From Erinaceus europaeus (taxonomy: Eukaryota > Chordata > Mammalia > Eulipotyphla > Erinaceidae): a stretch of DNA of 64,000 nucleotides. Made by a program: the position numbers and the translations under genes. The first letter of the stretch is position 1. Each line of letters opens with the position of its first letter. Positions 31,519 through 44,521 of this stretch are shown here, piece by piece. The DNA lies in contig NC_080168.1 of NCBI RefSeq assembly GCF_950295315.1, forward strand, positions 70,317,254 through 70,381,253, read 5' to 3'. The notes below the pieces were generated by a model. That model was given only the letters and a program-made list of their open reading frames with translations. It was not told where the DNA came from and did no database searches.

Positions 31519-34500
31519 ATGGCATTAAAATATCTTCAATCTTTGATATCAATAAATGTCAATGGCCTGAATTCACCTATTAAGAGGCACAGAGTAGGAA
31601 GATGGATCAGAAAATACAACCCAACAATATGCTGTCTACAGGAAACCCACCTAACTCAACAAGACAAACACAGACTTACAGTGCAAGGATGGAAAACTAT
31701 CATACAAGCCAATGGCCCACAAAAAAGGGCAGGAACAGCTATTCTCATATCTGACACAATAGACTTTAAAATATATAAGATTAAAAAAGATAGGAATGGA
31801 CACTACTTAGTGCTCATAGGATCAGTCAATCAAGAGGACTTAACAATTATTAACATCTATGCACCCAATGAGAAGCCATCTACATACATCAAACTTCTAC
31901 TGAAAGAGCTACAGCAATATATTAACAGCAACACAATCATAGTAGGGGACTTCAACACCCCACTCTCTCAACTTGACAAAACATCCAGACAGAAAATCAA
32001 TAAAGACATAAGGGAGCTAAACGAAGAGATAGATAAACTAGAACTATTGGACATTTTTAGAGTGATTCATCCCAAGAAGCTGAAATACACATTTTACTCA
32101 AGTCCACATGGGTCATTCTCAAGGATAGACCATATATTAGGCCACAAAGACAGCATCAGCAAATTCAAGAGCATTTAAATCATCCCAAGCATCTTCTCAG
32201 ACCACAGTGGAATTAAACTAACAATTAACAATCAACAAAAGATTAGTAACAGTCCCAAAATGTGGAAGCTCAACAGTACACTTCTTAACAACGTCTGGGT
32301 CAAAGAGGAATAAAGGAAGAAATCAAAATGTTTTGAGAGTTCAATGAAAATGAAGACACAAGCTATCAAAATATTTGGGACACAGCTAAAGCAGTACTAA
32401 GAGGGAATTTCATAGCCATACAAGCACACATTAGGAAACAAGAAAAAGCACAAATAAACAGCCTGATTGTACATCTTATAGACCTAGAAGAAGAAGAACA
32501 AAGGAACCCTAAAGCAACCAGAAGGACAGAAATCACTAAAGTTAGGGCATAAATAAATAACACTGAGAATAAGAAAACCATACAAAAGATCAATGAAAGT
32601 AAATGTTGGTTCTTCAAACGAGTAAACAAAATTGACAAACCTTTAGCCAGACTCACAAAACAAAAAAGGGAGAAGACCCAAATAAATCGGATAGTAAATG
32701 AAAGACACAACAGACACCGCAGAAATTCAACATATCATGTGAGGCTTCTATGAACAACTATATGCCACCAAGCTAGAGAATCTGGAAGAAATGGACGATA
32801 TCCTAGATACCTACCAACTTCCAAAACTAAGTAAAGAGGAAGTGGATAACATGAACAGGCCCATCACAGCTAATTAAATTGAAACAGTTATCAAAAATCT
32901 CCCCAAAAATAAAAGTCCTGGACCAGATGGTTTTACAAATGAATTCTACAAAACCTTCAAAGAAGAACTAACACCTCTAATTTTAAAAGTCTTCCTTGGG
33001 GGTCGGGCGGTGGCGCAGTGGGTTAAGCACACGTGGCGCAAAGCTCAAGGATCGGCGTAAGGATCCCAGTTCGAACCCCCAGCTCCCCACCTGCAGGGGA
33101 GTCACTTCACAGGTGGTGAAGCAGGTCTGCAGGTGTCTGTCTTTCTCTCCCCCTCTCTGTCTTCCTCTCCTCTCTCCATTTCTCTCTGTCCTATCCGACA
33201 ACGAATAGCGTCAACAATGGCAATAATAATAACCACAATGAGGCTACAACAACAAGGGCAACAAAAGGGGGAAAAAATGCCCTCCCGAGCAGTGGATTCA
33301 TGGTGCAGGACCGAGCCCAGCAATAACCCTGGAGGAAAAAAAAAAATTCTTCGAGAAGATTGAAGACACTAGAATACTCCCTGCCAGCTTCTATGAAGCC
33401 AACATCACTCTGATACCAAAAGCAGACAGGGACACAACCAAAAATGAAACCTACAGACCAATATGTCTGATGAACATAGATGCTAAAATACTGAACAAAA
33501 TTCTAGTCAACCAGATACAGCAGTATATCAAAAAGATTGTTCATTATGACCAAGTGGGGCTTATCCCAGGCATGCAAGGTTGGTTTAATATACGTAAATC
33601 AATCAATGTGATCCACCACATCAACAAAAGCAAGACCAAAAGCCACATGGTCATATCAATAGATGCAAAGAAAGCCTTTGACAAAATACAACATCCTTTT
33701 ATGATCAAAACACTACAAAAAATGGGAATAGATGGAAAATTCCTGAAGACAGTGGAGTCTGTATATAGCAAACCTACAGCCAACATCATACTCAATGGTG
33801 GAAAACTGGAAGCATTTCCACTCAGATCAGGTACTAGACAGGGATGCCCACTATCACCAGTACTATTCAACATAGTGTTGAATAGCAATCAGGCAGGAGC
33901 AAGGAATTAAAGGGATAGAGATTGGAAGACAATAAGTCAAACTCTCCTTATTTACAGATGACATGATAGTATACATGGAAAAACCTAAGGAATCCAGCAA
34001 GAAGCTTTTGGAAATCATCAGGAAATACAATAAGGTGTCAGGCTATAAAATTAACATTCAAAAGTCAGTGGCATTCCTCTATGCAAACACTAAGTTAGAA
34101 GAAATTGAAATCCAGAAATCAGTTCCTTTTACTATAGCAACAAAAACAATAAAATATCTAGGAGTAAATCTAACCAAAGACGTGAAAGACTTGTATACTG
34201 AAAATTATGAGTCACTACTCAAAGAAATTGAAAAAGACACAAAGAAGTGGAAAGATATTCCATGTTCATGGGTTGGAAGAATTAACATCATCAAAATGAA
34301 TATATTACCCAGAGCCATCTACAAATTTAATGTTGTCCCCATCAAGATCCCAAGCACATTTTTAGGAGAATAGAACAAATGCTACAAATGTTTATCTGGA
34401 ACCAGAAAAGACCTAGAAGTGCCAAAAAAATCTTGAGAAAAAAGAACAGAATCGGAGGCATCACACTCCCAGATTTCAAACTGTATTATAGGGCCATTGT

Positions 34501-35585
34501 CATCAAAACTGCTTGGTACTGGAACATTAATAGACATACTGACCAGTGGAATAGAATTGAGATCCCAGAAATGAGGCCCTACACCTATGGACATCTAATC
34601 TTTGACAAAGGTGCCCAGACTATTCAATGGGGAAAGCAGAGTCTCTTCAACAAATGGTGTTAGAAACAATGGGTTGAAACATGCAGAAGAATGAAACTGA
34701 ACCACTGTATTTCACCAAATACAAAAGTAAATTCCAAGTGGATCAAGGACTTGGATGTTAGACCACAAACTATCAGATACTTAGCGGAAAATATTGGCAG
34801 AACTCCTTTCCGCATAAATTTTAAAGACATTTTCAATGAAACAAATCCAATTACAAGGAAGACTAAGGCAAGTATAAACCTATGGGACTACATCAAATTA
34901 AAAAGCTTCTTCACAGAAAAAGAAACCACTACCCAAACCAAGAAACCTCTCACAGAATGGGAGAAGATCTTTACATGCCATACATCAGACAAGAGGGTAA
35001 TAATCAAAATATATAAAGAGATTCCCAAACTCAACCACAAGAAAACAAATGACCCCATCCAAAAATGGGAAGAGAACATGGACAGAATATTCACCACAGA
35101 AGAGATGTAAAAGGCTGAGAAATACATGAAAAAATTTTTCAAGTCTTTGATTGTCAGAGAAATGCAAATAAAGATAACAATGAGATACCACTTCACTCCT
35201 GTGAGAATGTCATAGATCAGAAAAGGTAGCAGCAATAAATGCTGGAGAGGTTGTGGGATCAAAGGAACTCTCCTACACTGCTGGTGGGAATGTCAATTGG
35301 TGCAACCTCTGTGGTGAACAGTCTGGAGAACTCTCAGAAGGCTTGAAATGGACCTACCCTATGATCCTACAATTCCTCTCCTGGGGATGTATCTTAAGGA
35401 ACCTAAAACACCCACCCAAAAATGTCTGTGTACACATATATTCTTAGCAGCACAATTTGTAATAGCCAAAACCTGGAAGCAACCCAGGTGTCCAACAACA
35501 GAAGAGTGGCTGAGCAAGTTGTGGTATATATATACAATGGAATACTACTTAGCTCCAAAGAATGGTTACCTCATCCTTTTCAGCT
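31519..35585 (+). pseudogene. L1 ORF2 (endonuclease/reverse transcriptase) pseudogene
   Basis: ORF2p nicks target DNA and reverse-transcribes L1 RNA. The endonuclease domain is open at 31519-32178 with QETHL, GDFNTPLS and RIDHILG. Reverse-transcriptase pieces follow the [13 protein letters not shown] and [10 protein letters not shown] (33470-33910), then the F-x-D-D catalytic box as FTDDM (about 33951) in another frame. About 30 bp is missing between these blocks. C-terminal pieces lie at 34379-34663 and 34691-35110, and the cysteine-rich end with [10 protein letters not shown] near 35265-35310. Stops and frameshifts occur throughout. Confidence 0.92.
32996..33348 (+). mobile_element. Young full-length SINE inside L1 ORF2
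   Basis: Begins GGGGGTCGGGCGGTGGCGCA; A-box-like GTGGCGCAGTGG and B-box AGTTCGAACCC are intact. Ends GCAATAACCCTGGAGG plus A-run. AAAGTCTTC before and AAATTCTTC after it are consistent with a short target duplication, and the L1 frame resumes after it. Its near-consensus state makes it one of the youngest SINEs here. Confidence 0.95.
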
Positions 35586-35939
35586 GATCTTGGATGGACC
35601 TTGAAATATCCTTCTTAAGTAAAATAAGTATGTCAGAAACAGAAGAGTGAATATGGGATGGTGTCACTGTCAAGCAGACATTGAAAAACAAGATCAGAAG
35701 AGAAAACTCAAGTAGAACCTGAACTGGAATTATTGTACCACAGTAAAAGACTCTGGGGTGGGGGTGGGTGGAGGGGAGAATACAGGTCCAAAAAGGGTGA
35801 CAGAGAACCTAGTGGGGGTGGCTTTGTTATATGGAAAACTGGGAAATTTTATGCATGTACAAACTATTGTATTTACTGTGGAATATAAAACCATAATTCC
35901 CCAATAAAGAAATTAAATAAATCAATAAAATTAAAAATA

Positions 35940-36285
35940 AGATGAAAGAAAGAATGACAGGAAGGAAAGGAGGATGAAGGAAGGAAAGAAGGAAGGAAAG
36001 ATGGAAGGAAGGATAAAGGAAGGAACGAACAAATGAATGAATAAGGAAGGAAAAGGGACTGTTGGTGGCATACCTGGTTGAGCACACATGTTACAATGTG
36101 CAAGGATCCCACCTGCAAGAGGAAAGCTCTGCAGGTGGTGAAGCACTTGCTTGATATCAAGACACCTGCAGACTTCTGCATGTGTCTTTCTCTCTCCCTC
36201 TGTATCTTCCCCTACCCTCTCAATTTCTGGCTGTCTCTATCCAATAAATAAAAGCAATGAAAAAAAAATTAAGGATGGAAGGTTC
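35940..36285 (+). mobile_element. GGAA-rich tract followed by SINE
   Basis: A GAAA/GGAAGGA tract (35940-36050) follows the L1 tail. A SINE (36055-36280) then begins GGGACTGTTGGTGGCATACC. Confidence 0.8.
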
Positions 36286-36289
36286 AGAG

Positions 36290-37060
36290 ATGAAGCTATG
36301 AGTCCCTCAGTAGGTACTAGTCCAAAAAGGGGCTCCAAAAGTGGGGTTGAGGGAGATAATATGAAGTGTTAGTATTCTCAGATCAATTAGAGATTGCAGG
36401 CAAAATGAATGACTTCAACATCTCACATTTGCTTTGATATCCCCACTTTCTCCAAGATCCTGGGCTAGAGGTGCAGGGTCCCAGTTTTCTCATGCCCACT
36501 TTCAAGCACTTTCTAGCTGGGATTCACTTCCTAAGTCACCTCTCCACACTGCCCACCTAGCCTCCTCCAATATCCTCTACAGAGTGCTAGCCACACTGCA
36601 GAGGTTCATCTCCTCTGTTTGCTGTCAAGGCCTTGGAGGATTCATCTGGACCATGAGTCAGCACTGAGAAGACCAAGACCAGGGCTAGATTTCCTGAGAA
36701 AACATAATTCTAATCCTGATCTCCCGCCCCTACCAAAGGTATGTCAGTAATGGAATACAGGACCTCTTGCTTGAGCATCCAGTGCTTTCTCCACTGTGCC
36801 ACATTCCAGGCCACTGTAGGAAGTACTTCTAAGTGGTACCACCAGGCTGCATATAGAGATTGAATGAGTTCAAGAAGCTCTTCATCAGGTAGCACAGGAC
36901 AACTCTTCAGGGACCAGAAAACTCCCCAGGTGATGGGGCTTGACTCAGGACTACCCCTGGTTTCCAGGCCATGGCACTTTGGGAATGTTGCCATGTGCTA
37001 TTAGACAATTGTCATATGTCATTCCAGAGGTAATGGTGGCCTTCCTCTCTCTCTCTCTCT
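36290..37060. other. Mostly unique sequence, possible SINE scrap
   Basis: 36740-36830 weakly resembles a reverse SINE head (TCCACTGTGCCACATTCCAG). No gene recognised. Confidence 0.4.
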
Positions 37061-37068
37061 CCTTCTCT

Positions 37069-37072
<4 letters not shown>

Positions 37073-37129
<57 letters not shown>

Positions 37130-37155
37130 TGTGTGTGCATGTGTGTGTGTGTGCA

Positions 37156-37219
<64 letters not shown>
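37073..37219. repeat. (TG)n microsatellite with CATG interruptions
   Basis: About 147 bp of TG, interrupted by TATG, GCATG and GCG. Encodes only cysteine/valine or histidine/threonine shadow frames. Confidence 0.98.
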
Positions 37220-37221
<2 letters not shown>

Positions 37222-37239
37222 GTCACTACTGTCTCTGTG

Positions 37240-37835
37240 AGCAGTGGTGGTGCAACTTGGAGCCCTCTGACATGAGAAGCATTTGATAAGACATCATTAC
37301 TGATTTCTAACAATAGTGGAAGGGAAGGTGGAGGAGGGAGGGGGAGATCCCCAGACAGAGACTTTGAAAGATGATAGTCTGCTTCCAGTGCTTTCATCCA
37401 GGGGATTGGAGCACAGCTGAGAATGTCACTTTAACGGTGAAACAAATCTGAAGGTAATTTTTTGGAATGCGTAGCTCATAAGTCCGGGACATCAAAAAAA
37501 AAAAAAAAAAGCAAACTTAACAATTATCAGCATGCTTTGTTGCCTAGAACAATGAACAGTGATGCATTAGAGAAGAATCTGGGTGTGGAGCTTCTGTGTT
37601 CATTCATCATGAAGGCACATGTGAGTGAACCCGAGGAATTGTCAACAGTGCACTACTTCTTTCATAAAGGGGGCTGACTCAGTGCCTCCATACAGTTGCT
37701 GAAGGTCACATGTTAATGCAAAGAAGCTAGACTTGGATTACCTAATCATATGTCATATTTGATAACTTTTTTTCTGCAGGGGTGCAACAATTCCATAGCC
37801 AATGTCCCCAGGTATTAGTAAAATAGTTTTACATA
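37240..37835. other. Unique-looking sequence without a gene
   Basis: No ORF or repeat recognised apart from an A-run at 37494-37510. Confidence 0.4.
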
Positions 37836-37839
37836 CGGG

Positions 37840-38160
37840 GAGATGTTGGACTTTCAAACATAAGGTCCAGGTTGGATCCCTGAAATAACTTATGACAGAG
37901 TGATGCTCTGGTTTGCTCTCTCTCTCTCTCTCTCTCCTCTTCTCTTCTCTCTCTCTCTTCTCTTCTCTCTCTCTCTCTATCTCTCCCTATTTGCTTAACA
38001 CTTTTTAATGTTTAAGAAACTGAGGGAGGACTGAGGAGTTAACATAATAGTTTTGCAAAAATGTCTTCCCTGTCTGAGGCTCTTCAAAATCCCAGGTTCA
38101 ATTCCCAGCACTACCATCAGCCAGAGCTGAGCAGCACTATGGTATAAATAAAGCAAAAAA
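37840..38160 (+). mobile_element. Two SINEs in tandem
   Basis: First: GGGGAGATGTTGGACTTTCA with a CT-rich body to about 38000. Second: TGAGGAGTTAACATAATAGT, CAAAATCCCAGGTTCAATTC to about 38160. Confidence 0.7.
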
Positions 38161-38164
38161 CATA

Positions 38165-39550
38165 CAGAAACTAAGGAGAAACTGAGCAATTCATTCAGTA
38201 TTGATATATTCATGACATAGCTAAGACAAAAAAAAATTTTTTTAAACCCTCTCCCTCTCCATCCTTGTCTCCCCTGAAAAGACTATACCCCCAGACAAAA
38301 TTCCACCTTAGTTTCATTCTTAAAAAACTCAGCAGATTCAAACCAATTCAAGATTAGGGCATGAAGCATGAAGTGTAAAGAGAAGAGATATGAAAGAACA
38401 AGCAACAAATGAAGCCTTTAATAAACAGGGGGACACTCAATTATCTGCTAGAAATGAATAGCAAGCAGTACTGCCCAAGATGCCTTTCAATGCTCCAGTG
38501 AAACCCTTCACCTTTCTCCATCTGCCTTAACACCCCACAAGTGCCCAGCTGCCCAGCACCTAGATTCCCCAATCTCTGGCTTTATCTTCAGTGGAAAAAC
38601 AACAACAACAAGGTCTTCCTTTAAGGCAACTGGAAAATCTCATTTCTGAAGTCCTTCAGGCCAAGACTAGAGGCCTATTTTTAAAGCCTCCCGGGTGCAG
38701 GGGGTGGGGGGGGTAATATATTGAAAGGCACCACACAGGAGTGGGGTGACATTACCCAGGGACACTCAAAAGAGGGACATTGTGCATGGCTCATCTATTT
38801 CTTTCTTATCACGTCTCCTCCTGCCCTCACTCATGACTCCAAACGCTACAGTTCGCAAGCTGAGGTGGGTTCATGGCCTGCACTCACACTCTACATTTGC
38901 TTAACATCAAAGGGTAAATGATGTCCTGTCATGCCCTGACCTCAGTGGAAGGACACACAGACAGGAACATCTCAAGTAACCATATTACATGTAGCCACAG
39001 AAGCCATTTCTAAAGCCAGCAAGAGCCCTGTGTGAGTGGAGAAACTGCACATATGGGAGGTACTGTTTCAAAATCCCAGGGAGGCTGAGTAGAGGGAGAA
39101 GTGGAGACCTGGGATGGAGAAACCCTGGTTCAGGTGCTGGTCTGTTTCCCCCCAGCTTTATGGTAGACTGGTTTTTCAACTCCCAGACCTCTGATCCGGA
39201 AAGAGCAAAGACTGTTCAAGGTCAAGGCAGAGAAGTCCAGGGCTGAAAAGAGACCCAACTGAGGCCTGTTTTCCCCTCATCTCTCTGTTAGAGCACCAGG
39301 AGCTGTGTTTTCCGTCCTGTGTCTCCTGTGGCGCATTGATGCAAGGTCATCCCTCTTCACACTCAGCCTTCATCCCCCACTCCTACCCCCAAGATGCAGC
39401 AAAGACTACCTCTCCCAGTCAGACCCAACCCCAATGCATTCCCACAGTGCCAATGGGAATAAAGACAGTGGAAACTGAAGGCAGGTCCCAAAGGACTGTC
39501 TGTGGACTGTCTGATGTGACCTGGGAGTGGGTTTGAGGAGATGACCTGAG
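38165..39550. other. Unique-looking sequence without a gene
   Basis: Short incidental frames only. The pair at 39336-39560 overlaps on opposite strands with no recognisable domain. Confidence 0.45.
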
Positions 39551-39554
39551 GCTG

Positions 39555-39960
39555 ATACACGGGGCTGAACTTGACTCTCCCAGTTAATATGTTAAGGTCA
39601 GGTCTGGAATCCTACAGACCTTATGCAGTGGGAACAACAGAGAAGACTTATGTGTCCCAGAACCTCACCTCTTCAGAGCTTTACCCCACTAGGGAAGATA
39701 GAAATAGGCTGGGGGTATGGATCACCAACCAATGTCCATGTCCAGCAGAGAAGCAGTTACAGAAGTCAGACCCTCCACCTTCTGCACCCCATAAAGAGTT
39801 TTCTTCCATACTCCCAGGAGGGATAAAGAACAGGGAAGCTTCCAGTGGAGGAGATGGACACAGAACTCTGGTGGTGGGAACTGTATGGAATTGTAGCCCC
39901 ATTTTCTTATGATCATATTAACTATTATTAAATCACCTGTAGTTTAAAAAAAAAAAAAAC
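39555..39960 (+). mobile_element. Poly(A) retroposon, older subfamily
   Basis: CCCCACTAGGGAAGATAGAA, CAGCAGAGAAGCAGTTACAG, CTGGTGGTGGGAACTGTATG and a poly(A). Resembles 58020-58320 more than 5472-7187, so at least two subfamilies exist. Confidence 0.8.
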
Positions 39961-40019
39961 CTGGGACTGAAAAAAAGAAAAAAAAAGAGTTAAGAGGAGG
40001 CTTGAATAGCAGTCCTAGA

Positions 40020-40490
40020 GCTTGTATGATCTGGGGACCTTTGACACCTCTCTAACCCTTACCTCTAATCCAGTTCCTGGTTTTCCTCTTCTCCCCTGCT
40101 GCCACCTGGGTAAGAAGCTGACACTCCTTGAAGAGTGGAAGAGTGAGCTGATTTGTATTAACAAGCTCCTATCTCTGTTCACTGGTGGGAGATTTCCTTC
40201 TTGTAAAGGAGGCTAGTGGAATGGTGTATATTTCTGTGGTCCCAGGAGAGTAGGCCTTATTCAGAAGGAAAGAATGACAGAAAAATCAAGACCATAACTG
40301 TCGTTATTTAAACAATTGAAACAATGCCATTGACTCAGATAGAAACTCCAGAGCAAAAGACAAAGGGCTGCAGGTGACTGAAAAAAAAGGAAGATCTAGC
40401 TGAGGAAGAAAGACAATATAAAAGATATGGCAGAATAAATCAGGTAGGAGTGCAAAAGCAGACCCCCAAAAATGATTACAAAAAAAAAAA
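40020..40490. other. Unique-looking sequence without a gene
   Basis: Nothing recognised. Confidence 0.4.
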
Positions 40491-40527
40491 AAAAAGGACA
40501 GACTTGCTGGAGTGTGAGTCCTGTTTT

Positions 40528-40592
40528 ATTATTCCTATTCCTATTCCTATTCCTATTCCTATTCCTATTCCTATTCCTATTCCTATTCCTAT
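40528..40592. repeat. (CTATTC)n hexamer microsatellite
   Basis: About ten CTATTC hexamers; not the vertebrate telomere unit. Confidence 0.97.
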
Positions 40593-40599
40593 TATTATT

Positions 40600-40770
40600 C
40601 AGAGTTGGATTCTCTCATGAGTGTATGATTCACTACTCCTGGGTTTTTTGTATGCAGAGAAAGACACATAGAAAGAAGAGGAGACATCACAGCACCAGAC
40701 CTTCCTTGAGTGTCATGATGCTTCCCACATTGTGCTGGGGCCCTTAACAGCTGACTGGACAATGACAGGT
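40600..40770 (-). mobile_element. SINE, reverse, old
   Basis: AGAGAAAGACACATAGAAAG, CAGCACCAGACCTTCC and a decayed head GTGCTGGGGCCC. Confidence 0.6.
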
Positions 40771-41009
40771 AAAAATAAAATTCTCTGTGAACAATGAATT
40801 TCAGGTCCTTGGGGGCCAAATCAGCTGACACAGGATTTTTTTTTTCCTGGAGGAAAATGACAACCACCTGCAAGCATTCCAGGGGAAAATGTTTCCCTGA
40901 GTCCCTAAGTATTTTTCATGTGGAAAATCATTTGGATTTGAGTATTCTATATGTAAGTTCAGAAGTGTAACTTTAAAAAAATTATTGATTAATTTGTATA
41001 TAAAAAAGA

Positions 41010-41091
41010 AACCAGAACTCTGTTTAACTCTGGCATATGGTAGTGCCAGAGATTGAATCTGAGGTCTCTGGGGCCTCAAACATGCCGTGTA

Positions 41092-41128
<37 letters not shown>

Positions 41129-41167
41129 CTCCTCCTCCTTCTTCTCCTTTTACTACTACTACTACTG

Positions 41168-41224
<57 letters not shown>

Positions 41225-41297
41225 GTGCTCCTCCTCCTTCTTTTTCTTCTTCTCATCCTTACCCTTTCTTCTGTGGATAGAGCTAGAGAGGGGGAGT

Positions 41298-41341
<44 letters not shown>

Positions 41342-41430
41342 AGAAGAGAGAGCCATGTCACTGCATCAAAGCTTTCTTCAATGTAGTAAGGGCCAGGTTC
41401 AAACTCAGTTAACTATTTTGCCAGTCCATA
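41010..41430 (-). mobile_element. SINE remnant carrying three microsatellites
   Basis: Reverse SINE pieces (GCCAGAGATTGAATCTGAGG and AAGGGCCAGGTTCAAACTC) surround (GT)n 41096-41124, (ACT)n 41150-41222 and (GA)n 41299-41345. The triplet array gives long serine, tyrosine, threonine or leucine runs in six frames, none of which is a gene. Confidence 0.75.
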
Positions 41431-41449
41431 TTTTTCTTCCTTAACCTGG

Positions 41450-42330
41450 TGTTGTATTATTCTGCACATTCTTAAACTGCATGTTTTTTTTTCCCTGAGT
41501 CTGCACATTCATAATTGAACGAATACTAAGACCTTGTTCATTCAGTAATCACTTTCTCCTGTCAAGGGTAAAGTGCTGGTGAAGACAGAGGTCTAAGATA
41601 ACAGAGGGAAGCTGAGAGCTAATGTGAGGTCAGGACTGGTTTCCCAACTCTGCAGATCCAGCTGCTTGACGTTGGCCAGGTCTGAACATGAAGACGGTCC
41701 TTGTAATGCTGATGTCACAAGCAAAGCAGTGATGAAAATGTATCACTCATGCAGCATGCACAGGATGGGTACACCCCATGTGGAAACACAGCTTTTTTCT
41801 TATTAGAGCCACTAACTTTATAATGCAGAAGATTCCAGAAGGTCTGTGGTTATCTCTGGCTCAGAACTCTTCCTCCAGGAAGCCCAGACCCCCAATGTCT
41901 TGTGCCACTGACCCTACACCTTGAGCTGCACCTCTACCAAGTGGTTGGATACTGATGCCGTAATGTCTGAATGACATTTATCCTTCAGACAGAACTACAC
42001 CAGCATCACTGCTGCCCACTCAGTTTTGCATTAGCAGGTGGCCCTACACTACTAAAATAAAAAATAGATATGTATTGTCAAGTTTTCTAGAAAAGAGAAG
42101 TGCTCAAAAGGATGGTAGAGTCAAACAGTCCCATAGAGAAGGGATCCTGATGCACTATGAAGTCTGCATCCATGAAAAAATTACCATTAATTCAGACAGG
42201 AGTGTGACAGGGTAAACAACAAAACCATCAGTAAAATCAGTTTTCTTGGGTTTTACCATTTGGAAAAAAAGGAAGGTAGTGATTTAGCCAGTGGTCTGAA
42301 GATTGAAAAGGAAACAGTGTGAACATGTGA
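41450..42330. other. Unique-looking sequence without a gene
   Basis: Nothing recognised. Confidence 0.4.
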
Positions 42331-42334
42331 GTTT

Positions 42335-42680
42335 CATCTGTTGATAAATTAGGACACAATCAAAGGCATGAAAAACCATTTCACTCAATAAGCCAAATAA
42401 GAGGATAAATACCAGATGATCTCCCTCATGTGCAGAACTTAAGAAACCAGGAAAGACAGGAAACACAAAGTAAAACTTGGACGGGTGGTGGTAGATTGCA
42501 CCAAAACAAAGGACTCTAGGGAAGAATGGCAGAGAGGGAGCTGGTGAGGAAGGCTTTGAGGTCTGGTGCATGATGGCTGAGGGGAATCTAAGTTGAGGGT
42601 GAGAGGGTTTTGTACCTATGTGCCAACAACTGTGCTGTAAAGTATTAACAAGCAACAACATGATAAAAAAAGGGGGAGAA
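42335..42680 (+). mobile_element. L1 3' UTR, old
   Basis: TCACTCAATAAGCCAAATAA, ACCAGATGATCTCCCTCATG, ACTCTAGGGAAGAATGG and GTATTAACAAGCAACAACATG follow the order of the L1 3' end at 35615-35940, but diverged. Confidence 0.65.
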
Positions 42681-42944
42681 TCATTTCAGTCATCATAAAG
42701 TGACCCAGTTTTCATGATTAAAAGAGGACTGATGTAAACTACTGAAAAAGAAATGATGATGACTATGGTAATGATAGTTTGTGTTTTAATTAAGTATAAA
42801 AGTTCACATTTTTCTTTATTATTCAACAATCTAAAATTATAATTCAGACTATATATATATTCACATATATAACTGTATACAGCAATAAAAATAGTCTCTA
42901 AGAACAGGCATATTGCTTTGATTATGTTGACAGGTATGTTGGTG

Positions 42945-43060
42945 TGGCCTGAGAAGTAACACAGTGGATAAAGAGTTGGACTTTCACGTATGATATCCTG
43001 AGTTCAGTTTCTGGCATTGTATGTGCCATAGTAATGATCTAGTTCAACTCTCCCCCATTC
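42945..43060 (+). mobile_element. SINE, GGATAAAGAGTTGGA subtype
   Basis: CACAGTGGATAAAGAGTTGG, TCCTGAGTTCAGTTTCTGGC. Confidence 0.7.
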
Positions 43061-43089
43061 ATTAATTAATCTCTTTTTGTTTATTGTTT

Positions 43090-43375
43090 GAGATTTTATT
43101 TTTTAATTTTTTTATTGTGGGATTAATGGTTTATAGTCAACAGTAAAATACAATAGTACCCATGGGGTGGCCTGATAATGACTAAAGAGTCATCATTAAA
43201 GTATGCCTCAAGTACATGGAATGCCAGGGATCAAACTCATGTTTTGCTTGGTTTTGTTACCTTTTGTTTTTTATCAGCAATTTGCTCTCACTTCCGGGGA
43301 TTGAACCTGGGGCCTTGGAGCTTCAGGCAGGAAAGTTTTTTACATCATCACAGCACTATCTCGCCAGTTGACCCC
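43090..43375 (-). mobile_element. L1 3' tip and reverse SINE
   Basis: 43091-43165 matches the reverse L1 end (TTTTATTGTGGGATTAATGG). 43205-43375 is a reverse SINE (GGGGATTGAACCTGGGGCCT). Confidence 0.65.
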
Positions 43376-43544
43376 AAAGGACTTCATGGCTTGTATCCAA
43401 CTTTCTAGGCACTGTACTACCTCCCTTGCCAAATCAGGAGTATATTTTATTCACCTGTTTACTTATTATAGTGATTCACAGAATTATAAGCTGGCAAGAA
43501 TACATTATTCCTATGTGGCTTTATATATCTACCACCACAATTAT

Positions 43545-43655
43545 ACCCCTCCCTCCACCATTCTGGTGGTGGGAATGGTGTGGATTTAAACCCCTGTTGA
43601 CATGTAACTTTGTAAAACAAAAAAAAATAAATAAATTAAAAAAATAAAATGAAAT
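43545..43655 (+). mobile_element. Poly(A) retroposon 3' tip
   Basis: CTGGTGGTGGGAATGGTGTG followed by an A-rich tail; very short copy. Confidence 0.5.
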
Positions 43656-43659
43656 GAAT

Positions 43660-44445
43660 GATTCAGAATGGCAACAGTAGGTCTCAAAATAAAATGATAC
43701 CGAGTACTTGTGTAGATAATGCTCTGGAGATTTTATATGAATATATTGCCCCTTCAATTGTAATTTATATAAAGGTTTAAATGTTCTCTTTCCATCCATA
43801 AAGTTCTATTTCTTGAGTGATGCTTTGTGACTCCCATTGGACTGTCACAAAATATTCTTATCCTCACATTTTTCTGATGTCTCTACAAAGAGAACCAAAT
43901 TGCACACCTGAAACAACCCAAGAATAATAATGACAAAAAAAAATTGACTACCAGTTCCCTGGGCTATAGCCACAATGACAAGATGTGAGAAAAATGACAG
44001 AAACAGGAAAGGTTTACTAATAGAGAAATAGCTTTAAAATTAAGCCTCAAAAAAACAAGTGAGGTTTGTTTTGGAAAGTCACATGTATGAGGGGAGAGTA
44101 TGCCAAGGCACACACTGTCCTAAGACAACCTGAGACAAGGAAGATGCTGTTGTGTGTTATAGGTTCCAATCCCCAAAACCATTGGAATGTAAACCAGAAT
44201 AGAAACAGAAACTCTAAGAACATCTGCATGTGAGTCTGAAAGTGAGTCCGTGGGTGAGGTCTGAATTGAGTGCATTCTTCTTGGAGGTCCTGCCAAGGTT
44301 AGACTAGGGAGGTGATGGGATGCCTGGCTAAGGGGTGACAACGAGGCCTGAGACAGACTTTCAGACCCCCCAGTAGTTGGATGTCAGCTTCTGGAAGACA
44401 GACGAGGAGGGAGAGAGTAAGGTGAGCAGAAAGGGGCCAGGTATC
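43660..44445. other. Unique-looking sequence without a gene
   Basis: Nothing recognised. Confidence 0.4.
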
Positions 44446-44450
44446 TGTCA

Positions 44451-44451
<1 letters not shown>

Positions 44452-44518
<67 letters not shown>
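44452..44518. repeat. (CA)n microsatellite
   Basis: About 33 uninterrupted CA dinucleotides. Confidence 0.98.

Positions 44519-44519
<1 letters not shown>

Positions 44520-44521
<2 letters not shown>

Larger units (their letters stand above)
30060..35940 (+). mobile_element. Near full-length L1, inactive
   Basis: Order seen: about 400 bp of 5' UTR, ORF1 (from about 30489), ORF2 (from 31519), 3' UTR (about 35590-35935) and an AATAAA/A-rich end. Both ORFs carry stops and frameshifts. A SINE sits in ORF2, so it cannot be an active source. The 5' UTR includes CTCTTTGCATAACCACTGGA, the reverse of a SINE head motif. The true 5' end is uncertain. Confidence 0.9.

Noticed and set aside
32998..33120. 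Possible tRNA gene (A and B boxes present)
   Set aside because: It is the tRNA-derived head of a SINE; no cloverleaf acceptor end is formed and the same head recurs dozens of times.
36951..37397. 148-codon histidine/threonine frame and 111-codon valine/cysteine frame
   Set aside because: Products of the (TG)n microsatellite on the two strands.
40528..40592. Interstitial telomere repeat
   Set aside because: The unit is CTATTC, not TTAGGG/CCCTAA.
41037..41444. Frames with long serine, tyrosine, threonine or leucine runs
   Set aside because: The ACT triplet microsatellite is open in all frames and is embedded in SINE remnants; no gene signal.
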